Shown in pieces: positions 19,601-24,636 of a stretch of DNA of 24,636 nt. The DNA comes from DASRZM01 sp035686365. GTDB taxonomy: Bacteria; Pseudomonadota; Gammaproteobacteria; Xanthomonadales; Xanthomonadaceae. Position 1 is the stretch's first letter; each line of letters starts with the position of its first letter. The DNA is taken from assembly GCA_035686365.1 (NCBI GenBank), contig DASRZM010000052.1, positions 1-24,636 of the forward strand, written 5' to 3'. Position numbers and translations under genes: made by a program. The notes under the pieces were generated by a model. The model worked only from the letters and a program-made list of their open reading frames with translations, searched no databases and was not told the DNA's origin.

Positions 19601-20491
19601 AAGCGACAGCGCATCGATCCCGACGCGCGGTTCGATCTCGGCGCCGGGGTCCATCACCAGCGGCGTGTTCGCGCGCAGGCGCAGGTCCTGGGCCTGGATC
19701 TCGACCTGGGCCCGGGTCAGCCTGCGCTGCCCGATGCGCAGCCACAGGTCGACGTCGGCGGTGCCGCCGGCGATTTCGACACCGCCGGCCTCGTGCCCGG
19801 CCAGCCAGTCGGCGAGCCGCAGTTCGCGGCCTCCGATCCACAACTCGCCGCCCGAGAGGTCCCCGGCCACGGTGCCGGCGATCCTCAGCGGCGCGCTGTC
19901 ACCTTGCCGGGCGCGGATGCCCAGGCGCAAGCCCGCTTCCACGGCCTGCAGCCGCGCGTCGACGAGGTCGAAATCGATCCGGCGTCCGCTCAAGGCATCC
20001 TCGACCCGGAGCGTGGCCGCTTCCAGCCGCAATTCGCCCAGCCCCGCCAGCCGCATCAGGCCGGCGCTGCCGCCGCCCCTGCGGGCCAGGCCCGCCACCT
20101 CGACCACGCCCTCGGCGTTGCGCGCGATCCTGAGGTCGACGCCGCGCAGCGTGAGCACGGTCAGTGCGCGCGAGGGCAGCATGCCGCCGTAGATGTCCAC
20201 CAGCAGCTCGGCCCGGTCCATGGTCAGGGCCGCGGCTTCCGGACCCACGCGCAGCGCGCGCAACTCGAACAGAGGTCCGCGCCGCGTCCAGTGCGCCTGC
20301 GCCGAGTCGAACCGGACCTGCTGCCCGCTGCGCTGCGAGAGCCAGGCCGCGATGTGCTCGGGATGGCTCTGCACCAGCGGCAGCAGCCGGCTGGCGACGG
20401 CCACGGCCAGGCCGGCCAGGATCACCAGCGAGGCCAGCCCGTAGGCCAGCAGCCGCCGCAGCCGCCGCCAGCGAGCGCGCGCGGTCGTCAC
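16637..20491 (-). CDS. yhdP: YhdP family AsmA-like phospholipid transport protein
   Basis: The 1284-residue protein is of the YhdP/DUF3971 type, anchored in the inner membrane and spanning the periplasm as a long beta-groove that moves phospholipid to the outer membrane. Residues 1-11 are basic, 12-34 form the single membrane helix (LLAYGLASLVILAGLAVAVASRLL), and the rest is periplasmic. Repeated beta segments of AsmA-like character run throughout, and the C-terminal part has the family blocks WTRVGLRERSQFELAFTAPDLGEML, GRILGLLSLTEIPRRLSLDFSDF and IEIRGRTGLKAKDYDQIMEVRP. The length matches E. coli YhdP (about 1266). It follows rng by 34 bases, the same order as in E. coli. The very long open frame on the opposite strand is a GC artefact. 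Confidence 0.92.
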   Translation of the reverse strand: MTTARARWRRLRRLLAYGLASLVILAGLAVAVASRLLPLVQSHPEHIAAWLSQRSGQQVRFDSAQAHWTRRGPLFELRALRVGPEAAALTMDRAELLVDIYGGMLPSRALTVLTLRGVDLRIARNAEGVVEVAGLARRGGGSAGLMRLAGLGELRLEAATLRVEDALSGRRIDFDLVDARLQAVEAGLRLGIRARQGDSAPLRIAGTVAGDLSGGELWIGGRELRLADWLAGHEAGGVEIAGGTADVDLWLRIGQRRLTRAQVEIQAQDLRLRANTPLVMDPGAEIEPRVGIDALSLSALWQSSAEGWRLDVPALEMEDGSGWHRTGSVRVTRTGERLQLRAERAELDVLAPVAALSDALPPRLRAALFGAMPRLALSDLRIDCTDGHGCGGQLQLEALGWSPTGKVPGVSGFSGRLDFDPGAASLQLHEALLAVHSPQMFRDEIVAVASGRIDAWKSAQGWWLWASPLMLRGADFAGTVRGGAELQGDGTRPALALAVEVAAGDFSAAPQFWVRNRMPPKVIAWLDRALVAGQVERAAMVFAGDLDHWPFRNAEGRVDAHFEVAGTVLDYKPGEWPRGEQITGWAHFENESMDFQLHGSVLGNRIERAHGTIADLRSPVLELDIDGTGTGPALLDLLRASPLQRKYPEHWLGVSVGGRADISMDLRLPLKKELGTPRVRGRADLVGADLVDTKYDLRFDDATGRVRFSEQGFGADELRVGYQGQPATFSLAVGAYTSREELVAEGSLRGRLSADSLLDRHPSVTWLEPYLDGSSEWSLALGVAADDAGTGAASQRLRLRSDLVGTTVALPAPLRKAPEARMPLDLRIALPVEHGGIDLRLGELLRLRGTLDPSEGFTGVAAFGDADEVEVPERGIAVVGTVPVLDAAGWAAFAVAGEGKGAGIGSIDVHAGELDVLDRAFVETRVQYRRDADAATLLLRGPEVEGEVRIPTRDLDTAGITARMAHLHWPTAKAASQAVPANPAGIPPLHLWFGQLRFGEADLGEARLETYPTAQGMHVQLFESRSPRLDLRGSGDWTRVGLRERSQFELAFTAPDLGEMLQALGFTDMVEKGPTMATLQAQWRGAPSAFALERVEGTLGMKVGSGRIPEVRPGAGRILGLLSLTEIPRRLSLDFSDFLVEGFAFNSIEGSFALRQGSAFTDDLKIDSPAAEIEIRGRTGLKAKDYDQIMEVRPRAGGVLTVVGALAGGPAGAAIGAVAQAILQQPLGEMTRAVYHVGGSWDAPQIERLTRPQDVATPAAGQATEEPAREAAGDPARLEAAAGG

Positions 20492-20525
20492 CGGGGCTCC
20501 ACGTGGCGGCCGTGCCAGCTTCCAG

Positions 20526-22049
20526 TCACAGCAGCACCACGTCGTACTGTTCCTGCGCGTACTGCTCGTCGGCCTGGAAGCGGATGGACTTGCCGATGAA
20601 CTCCTCCAGTTCGGCCACGGCCGCGGATTCCTCCTCGAGGATCTTGTTCACCACCTTGGGCGAGGCCAGCACCAGCAGCTTCTGCGCCTCGAACTGGCGC
20701 ACCGCCCGGGTGATCTCGCGGAAGATCTCGTAGCAGACGCTGTCGGCGGTCTTGACCACGCCGCGACCGGCGCATTCGTGGCATGGCTCGCACAGCTGCC
20801 GCTCCAGACTTTCGGTGGTGCGCTTGCGGGTCATCTCCACCAGGCCCAGCGGCGAGAATTCGTGGACCGTGGTCTTGGCGTGGTCGCGGGCGAGCGACTT
20901 CTCGAGCATGCGCAGGACCTGCCGCTGATGCTCCTCGTCGACCATGTCGATGAAGTCGATGATGATGATGCCTCCCAGGTTGCGCAGGCGCAGTTGCCGG
21001 GCCGCGGCCTGCGCCGCTTCCAGGTTGGTGCGGTACACCGTCTCCTCGAGGTTGCGGTGGCCGAGGAAGGCGCCGGTGTTGACGTCGATGGTGGTCATCG
21101 CCTCGGTCTGGTCGAGGATCAGGTAGCCACCGGACTTCAGCGGCACGTCCTTCTGCAGTGCGCGCTGGATCTCGTCCTCGACGCCGTACAGGTCGAATAT
21201 GGGTCGCTCGCCGGGGTAATGTTCGATCCTCTCGGCCAAATCGGGCATGAACTGGGTGGCGAAGCGGCTCACGCGCTCCCAGGTGTCGCGCGAATCCACC
21301 CGTACCTTCTCGACATTGCGGTGCATCAGGTCGCGCAGTGCGCGCAGGGGCAGTGAAAGGTCCTCGTAGACGCGGCTGGGGGCGCCGGCGGCTTCGATCG
21401 AGCGACCGATGACCTGCCAGGCCCGGCCCAGGTACTCCAGGTCCTCCGCCAGCGCCTCGGCGCCCTGCCCCTCGGCATTGGTCCGCACGATGTAGCCGTA
21501 GCTGCGCCCGCTGGCCAGTTCGGCCAGCAACCCCTTGAGGCGGGCGCGCTCGGCCTCGTCCTCGATCCGGACCGAGACCCCCAGGGTGCGGCTGTACGGG
21601 AGCAGGACCAGGTAACGCGAGGGGACGCTCAGCTGCGCGGTGAGCCGCGCGCCCTTGCTGCCGATCGGGTCCTTGACCACCTGCACGACGATCTCCTGCC
21701 CTTCGTGGATCAGCTCGCTGATCGAGGGCAGCTGCGGGGGCGGTACCGCCGTCGCCTCGGCGGCCGCCTCGGCAAGCACCTCGTTCGGCTCGCTACCATT
21801 GCCGTTGGCTTCTATCGGCGGTGAGCGCAGCACGTCGGAGGCATGCAGGAAGGCCGCGCGCTCCAGGCCGACGTCGACGAAAGCCGCCTGCATGCCCGGC
21901 ATCACCCGGACCACGCGACCGTTGTAGATGTTGCCGACGTATCCGCGCCGGGCGGTGCGCTCGATGTGCACCTCCTGCAGCATGCCGTTCTCGACCACGG
22001 CCACGCGCGTTTCGCGCGGCGTCACGTTGATCAGGATTTCCTCGCTCAC
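20526..22049 (-). CDS. rng: Ribonuclease G
   Basis: The 507-residue endoribonuclease of the RNase E/G family matures the 5' end of 16S rRNA and decays mRNAs in the cytoplasm. It begins SEEILINVTPRETRVAVVENG, the family N-terminus. The S1-like domain (YVGNIYNGRVVRVMPGMQAAFVDVGLERAAFLH) is at about 37-70 and carries an Ala/Glu-rich insert before GQEIVVQVVKDPIGSKGARLT. Catalytic metal-binding Asp residues are in TIDVNTGAF and IIIIDFIDMVDEEHQ. The zinc-link Cys residues are in CEPCHECAGRG. GTG 22049 is the start; the frame extends upstream to an ATG at 22238, but that part is read from repeat hairpins and is not protein. E. coli RNase G is 489 residues. Confidence 0.94.
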   Translation of the reverse strand: MSEEILINVTPRETRVAVVENGMLQEVHIERTARRGYVGNIYNGRVVRVMPGMQAAFVDVGLERAAFLHASDVLRSPPIEANGNGSEPNEVLAEAAAEATAVPPPQLPSISELIHEGQEIVVQVVKDPIGSKGARLTAQLSVPSRYLVLLPYSRTLGVSVRIEDEAERARLKGLLAELASGRSYGYIVRTNAEGQGAEALAEDLEYLGRAWQVIGRSIEAAGAPSRVYEDLSLPLRALRDLMHRNVEKVRVDSRDTWERVSRFATQFMPDLAERIEHYPGERPIFDLYGVEDEIQRALQKDVPLKSGGYLILDQTEAMTTIDVNTGAFLGHRNLEETVYRTNLEAAQAAARQLRLRNLGGIIIIDFIDMVDEEHQRQVLRMLEKSLARDHAKTTVHEFSPLGLVEMTRKRTTESLERQLCEPCHECAGRGVVKTADSVCYEIFREITRAVRQFEAQKLLVLASPKVVNKILEEESAAVAELEEFIGKSIRFQADEQYAQEQYDVVLL

Positions 22050-22093
22050 GGGTGGGGATGGCCTTGTGTCGGAAATTGCGGGTGACTTCGATT

Positions 22094-22268
22094 GTAGGAG
22101 TCCACCCGGTGGGCTACTACCAAGGTTCTGATCAAGTCCATCCTGGACTCGATCAGACGCGCCGAGTCCGGCACATGTCCGGACTCGGCTCCGCCGGATC
22201 AAGCACTCGCGTGCTTGATCCGCGAGCGCGCCATCCATGGCGCGCGAGCCTCTGGACTCATTCAGAGG
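22094..22268. repeat. Series of six consecutive hairpins between maf and rng
   Basis: The 223-base gap between maf and rng (both minus strand) is packed with palindromes. At 22094-22115 there is a degenerate GTAG REP. At 22128-22156 a 13-base arm matches 12 of 13. At 22161-22189 arm GCCGAGTCCGG is perfect. At 22195-22222 the 12-base arm CGGATCAAGCAC is perfect. At 22226-22245 arm GCGCGCCAT is perfect. At 22249-22268 arm CCTCTGGA has one mismatch. If maf and rng are co-transcribed the mRNA would be heavily structured here. Confidence 0.75.
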
Positions 22269-22274
22269 TTTCCT
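22213..22274. repeat. 62-bp dispersed repeat, copy 2
   Basis: This copy matches 12333-12394 at 52 of 62 positions, gap-free. It contains the palindromic core CCATCCATGG and the CCTCTGGA/TTCAGAGG hairpin, and its last two bases overlap the stop codon of maf. Confidence 0.65.
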
Positions 22275-22836
22275 ATAGGCCGAAGCTGCGCAGCAGGCGC
22301 GCGGTCTCGAACAGCGGCAGGCCCATCACGCCGCTGTAGCTGCCCGAGAGGTGTTCGACGAACGCACCAGCGCGGCCCTGGATGGCGTAGGCGCCGGCCT
22401 TGCCGTCGGCCTCGCCGCTGGCGATGTAGTCCCGGATCTCGTCCTGCGCAAGTCCGGCGAAGCGGACCAGCGAGGTCTGCACGGCGTGATCCTCGCGGCC
22501 GGCGCTCAGGCACCACACCGCCGAGATCACTCGGTGCTCGCGGCCGGAGAGTTTTCCCAGCATGCGCGCGGCGTCGGCGGCATCGGCCGGCTTGCCGAAC
22601 ACCTGGTCCCCGAGCACGACTTCGGTGTCGGCGCCCAGCACCACCGCCCCCGGGGCTGCGACCACCTTCAGCAGGCCGGCGCCGGCCTTCTCGCGCGCGA
22701 CCCGGCTGACGTAGTCCTCGGGCGGCTCGGCGGGCTGGCGCTGCTCGGGAACCTCGACCTCCAGGACGCCGTAGCGCACGCCCAGTTGCTCGAGCAGCTG
22801 CGCACGGCGGGGCGATCTGGAAGCCAGGTAGAGCAT
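22273..22836 (-). CDS. maf: Maf family nucleotide pyrophosphatase (YhdE type, dTTP/UTP)
   Basis: The 187-residue enzyme hydrolyses non-canonical or excess nucleoside triphosphates to monophosphates. The Maf signature ASRSPRRAQLLEQLG begins at residue 5, the catalytic Asp70 is in GADTEVVLG, and GKPADAADAARMLGKLSGREH follows. The C-terminal YAIQGRAGAFVEHLSGSYSGVMGLPLFET is characteristic of the YhdE subgroup, which prefers dTTP/UTP, and not of YceF. Size fits (E. coli about 197). The position before rng is the same as in E. coli. The start ATG lies 103 bases from the divergent SIMPL gene, so both may have promoters in that gap. Confidence 0.93.
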   Translation of the reverse strand: MLYLASRSPRRAQLLEQLGVRYGVLEVEVPEQRQPAEPPEDYVSRVAREKAGAGLLKVVAAPGAVVLGADTEVVLGDQVFGKPADAADAARMLGKLSGREHRVISAVWCLSAGREDHAVQTSLVRFAGLAQDEIRDYIASGEADGKAGAYAIQGRAGAFVEHLSGSYSGVMGLPLFETARLLRSFGL

Positions 22837-22928
22837 CGGGCAAGCTTACACAAGGCCGCGTGCGGTCCCGGGGTCACGCGCGGTTTACGCGCCCGGCGCA
22901 CACTGTCGGCCGGCAAACCCTGTCCGTT

Positions 22929-22934
22929 GGAGGT
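22929..22934 (+). promoter_or_regulatory. Ribosome binding site of the SIMPL-domain gene
   Basis: GGAGGT lies five bases before ATG 22940. It fixes the start that begins with a proper signal peptide. Confidence 0.7.
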
Positions 22935-22939
22935 CCACG

Positions 22940-23650
22940 ATGCGCACGAATCTCCCGGTGGCTGGACTGCTGGCCATCGGCCTGTCCTCCGCCCATGCCC
23001 AGTCGCAGCAGCCGCCTTTTCTGCCCGAAGGGACCCTGCTGCAGGTCTCGGCCCAGGCCGAGGTGCGCCGCAAGCCGGACCTGGCACGGATCTCGGCCGG
23101 CGTGATCACGCAGGCAACCGAGGCGCAGGCCGCCATGGCCGCCAATGCCGAACGCATGCAGCGCGTGGTTGCGGCGATCCGCCAGGCCGGCATCGCCGAC
23201 AAGGACATCCGCACGACCGGCGTCCACCTGCAGCCGCAGTACGCCTACGGCGAGAACCGCGCACCGCAGCTGACCGGCTACCAGGTCAGCAACACGGTCC
23301 ACGTGACCGTGCGCGAGATGGAGCGGATAGGCCCGACGCTCGATGCGCTGGTGGCGCAGGGCGCCAACCAGGTCAACGGCCCGGACTTCGGCATCGAGGA
23401 CGAGGACGCGGTGCGCGACCAGGCGCGGACCGAAGCGGTGCAGAAGGCGCGTCGCCGCGCGCAGATCTATGCCGAGGCGGCGGGCCTGGCCGTACGGCGG
23501 ATCGTGGCGATCACCGAGTCGGGCGGATACGCGCCGCCCACGCCCTATCCGCGCATGGCGATGGCCAAGCTCGAGTCGGCCGATACGCCGGTGGAGCCGG
23601 GCGAAAACGTCGTCGGCGCCAGCATCGAGGTCTGGTTCGAGCTGCGCTGA
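22940..23650 (+). CDS. SIMPL-domain (DUF541, YggE-like) exported protein
   Basis: The 236-residue protein has a signal peptide (residues 1-20, cleavage at AHA-Q) and one SIMPL/DUF541 domain filling the rest. Family blocks are LLQVSAQAEVRRKPDLARISAGV, DIRTTGVHLQPQY, LTGYQVSNTVHVTVREMERIG, and ARTEAVQKARRRAQIYAEAAGLAV near residue 160. E. coli YggE, of this family, lowers oxidative stress, but the biochemical activity is not established, so the function here is open. It is a stand-alone gene, divergent from maf, with repeat-filled DNA after it. Confidence 0.9.
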   Translation: MRTNLPVAGLLAIGLSSAHAQSQQPPFLPEGTLLQVSAQAEVRRKPDLARISAGVITQATEAQAAMAANAERMQRVVAAIRQAGIADKDIRTTGVHLQPQYAYGENRAPQLTGYQVSNTVHVTVREMERIGPTLDALVAQGANQVNGPDFGIEDEDAVRDQARTEAVQKARRRAQIYAEAAGLAVRRIVAITESGGYAPPTPYPRMAMAKLESADTPVEPGENVVGASIEVWFELR

Positions 23651-23710
23651 CCACCACGACGATTCGTCGCGGGAGTAGCGAGGCCACCCACGCCGCTGTC
23701 GCGCTCCGCA

Positions 23711-23762
23711 GGCGGGCCGCGCGCCGCCGCGCCGGGATCGCGCTACGGCGCTGTCCTCGCGC
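23711..23762. repeat. Outer inverted repeat, left arm
   Basis: These 52 bases match the reverse complement of 24426-24477 at 51 positions. The pair encloses about 660 bases of further repeats. A partial inverted copy including CGATCCCGGCGCGGCG lies at about 23907-23932. Confidence 0.75.
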
Positions 23763-23948
23763 CCTCCGCTTCGCTTCGGGTCCGCGTCGGCCGGCCGGGG
23801 TTTCCGACGCGACTTCCTGTCGCGGCGAAAACGCGCGCACATCCCTGTGCGCGCCCCCTGCGGGGCCTGATCGTCCGCCCGCCGCCGCTGCGGATGCGCC
23901 TGCGCGCGATCCCGGCGCGGCGTCGCGCGGCTCGGTTGCGTGACGGCA

Positions 23949-24290
23949 GCCGCATCCTGCTCTCGCGGGCTGCGGCTTCCGCGGCGCCTACCGGGAAAAC
24001 GGATGTTCGCTGGGATTCGCTGCGCCCGATCGCGGCCATGGGCCGCTCCCACACTGCTTCGCCGGAGGTTCGTAGGAGCGGGCGTTGCCCGCGATCGGGG
24101 TCCGGCGCCCCGGTGCGCTCCGCCATTCGCGGGCAACGCCCGCTCCTACTGCGCTTCGCCGTTGCGGTGAGGCACATCGGAGCGGTGTGGGGGCGGCCCA
24201 TGGCCGCGACCGGGCGCAGCGAATCGCAGCGAACCTCCGCATTCCCGGTAGGAGCGGCGGAAGCCGCGTCCCACGGGAGCAGGATGCGGA
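23949..24290. repeat. Large nested palindrome built of REP hairpins
   Basis: This lies in the 909-base gap between the SIMPL gene and the acs-like gene, which holds no credible gene. The left arm 23949-24058 (110 bases) matches the reverse complement of 24181-24290 at 96 positions (87%) with no gap. Inside, 24072-24094 and 24127-24149 form a perfect 23-base inverted pair of GTAG-REPs beginning GTAGGAGCGGGC. Each long arm contains two further REP-like hairpins (about 23970-23990 and 24030-24052 on the left; 24186-24208 and 24248-24268 on the right). The structure is therefore three REP pairs nested around one centre near 24111-24120. Confidence 0.8.
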
Positions 24291-24304
24291 CCCGGAGCGA
24301 AGTC

Positions 24305-24413
24305 CGCGGCCATGGATGGCCGCGACGGAATCGAGCTTGCTCGATTCCGGGAGCGGGTCCGGGCATGTACCGGACCCGCGATGCGAAGGGCGCACAGGAT
24401 GTGCGCGCTTCGC
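24305..24413. repeat. Four consecutive hairpins before the acs-like gene
   Basis: The hairpins are: 24305-24324 with perfect arm CGCGGCCAT; 24327-24348 with perfect arm GGAATCGAGC; 24353-24379 with perfect arm GCGGGTCCGG; and 24383-24413 with arms of 13 bases and one mismatch. The first three are the same classes as those at 22226, 22195 and 22161, in the opposite orientation. Confidence 0.75.
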
Positions 24414-24425
24414 CCAGCTAAGGAC

Positions 24426-24477
24426 GCGCGAGGACAGCGCCGTAGCGCGATCCCGGCGCGGCGGCGTGCGGCCCGCC
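24426..24477. repeat. Outer inverted repeat, right arm
   Basis: This is the reverse-complement partner of 23711-23762, with one mismatch in 52 bases. Confidence 0.75.
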
Positions 24478-24499
24478 AAGCAGCGGCGTGCGATCCCGG

Positions 24500-24528
24500 T
24501 CGAACCGCCGATGCGCGCTCGCTAGACT
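24500..24528 (+). promoter_or_regulatory. Possible promoter of the acs-like gene
   Basis: TAGACT (24523-24528) could be a -10 box, with TCGAAC (24500-24505) at a 17-base spacing as a poor -35. It lies about 31 bases before the GTG and just after the repeats end. The match to consensus is weak. Confidence 0.3.
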
Positions 24529-24559
24529 GGGCGTTCGACCCCATCGCGAGGACGCCGCC

Positions 24560-24636
24560 GTGACCGAGCAGCGCATCCACCCTGCCCCCGCGGCCTTCAT
24601 CGAGCGGGCACGCATCCAGCCCGACGACTACGAGCG
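24560..24636 (+). CDS. acs: Probable acetyl-CoA synthetase, N-terminal fragment
   Basis: A GTG with GAGGA 9-13 bases upstream opens a frame that runs off the window. It reads TEQRIHPAPAAFIERARI and then QPDDYE. The pattern HPxPAxFxxxARIxxxxYE matches the start of AMP-forming acetyl-CoA synthetases, which activate acetate to acetyl-CoA. Only 25 residues are visible and no catalytic motif is reached, so another acyl-CoA synthetase of the same family is possible. Confidence 0.6.
   Translation, partial: MTEQRIHPAPAAFIERARIQPDDYE

Noticed and set aside
16544..20599. 1351-residue plus-strand open frame opposite yhdP
   Set aside because: Composition is Gln/Arg/His/Gly-rich without recognisable domain, and it mirrors the codon positions of the well-supported yhdP gene.
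22050..22238. N-terminal extension of RNase G from an ATG at 22238
   Set aside because: The 63 extra codons run through repeat hairpins, and the family N-terminus begins at SEEILINV after GTG 22049.
23651..24559. Small open frames on both strands (for example 23894-24421 plus, 23743-24366 minus) as candidate genes
   Set aside because: The two strands encode similar peptides only because the DNA is palindromic; composition is repeat-like and no start has a convincing ribosome site.
23651..24559. CRISPR array or attachment site in the repeat-rich gap
   Set aside because: The repeats are inverted, of unequal length and without regular spacers; no cas, integrase or tRNA gene is present.

Overview
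The window is very GC-rich, almost fully coding DNA from a gammaproteobacterium. The best fit is Lysobacterales (Xanthomonadales). This rests on three things: the maf-rng-yhdP-tldD gene order and the yjgA/pmbA pair, both typical of Gammaproteobacteria; repeated GTAG-type REP hairpins between genes; and a secreted protease ending in a C-terminal FASGFE-type motif that I recall from secreted proteins of this order. The placement is inferred from content and not from any database search.

Left part (1-9337, all plus strand). After the tail of an unknown gene come a large secreted subtilisin-like protease (191-3835) and a periplasmic or lipid-anchored Cu/Zn superoxide dismutase. Next is a tightly overlapping operon: a 78-codon remnant of dienelactone hydrolase with its catalytic middle deleted in frame, a HIT-family protein, the three 5-oxoprolinase subunits in the order PxpB, PxpC, PxpA, and the DUF969/DUF979 membrane pair annotated elsewhere as a 5-oxoproline transporter. 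Every junction from the remnant to the last gene overlaps by a few bases, so the operon should be translationally coupled. The expected overall function is uptake of 5-oxoproline (pyroglutamate) and its ATP-dependent hydrolysis to glutamate.

Middle part (9338-12171, plus). A repeat-filled gap is followed by tilS (tRNA-Ile lysidine synthetase), xseB (exonuclease VII small subunit) and ispA (farnesyl diphosphate synthase).

Right part (12511-22836, mostly minus). A DUF4870 membrane protein with a clear terminator lies next to pmbA/tldE. The ribosome factor yjgA/darP (plus strand) is divergent from pmbA. The housekeeping cluster maf(yhdE) -> rng -> yhdP -> tldD runs on the minus strand. TldD and TldE, which act as a complex, are therefore encoded within 3.5 kb of each other here.

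End (22940-24636, plus). A SIMPL-domain (YggE-like) exported protein is followed by about 0.9 kb of non-coding DNA built from nested inverted repeats, and then by the first codons of what looks like acetyl-CoA synthetase.

No mobile genes, CRISPR array, phage genes or RNA genes were recognised. The genes are mostly ordinary. The unusual content is the dienelactone hydrolase deletion remnant heading the 5-oxoprolinase operon, and the intergenic repeats: nested REP palindromes, and a series of hairpins whose stem sequences differ between loci while pairing and order are kept.
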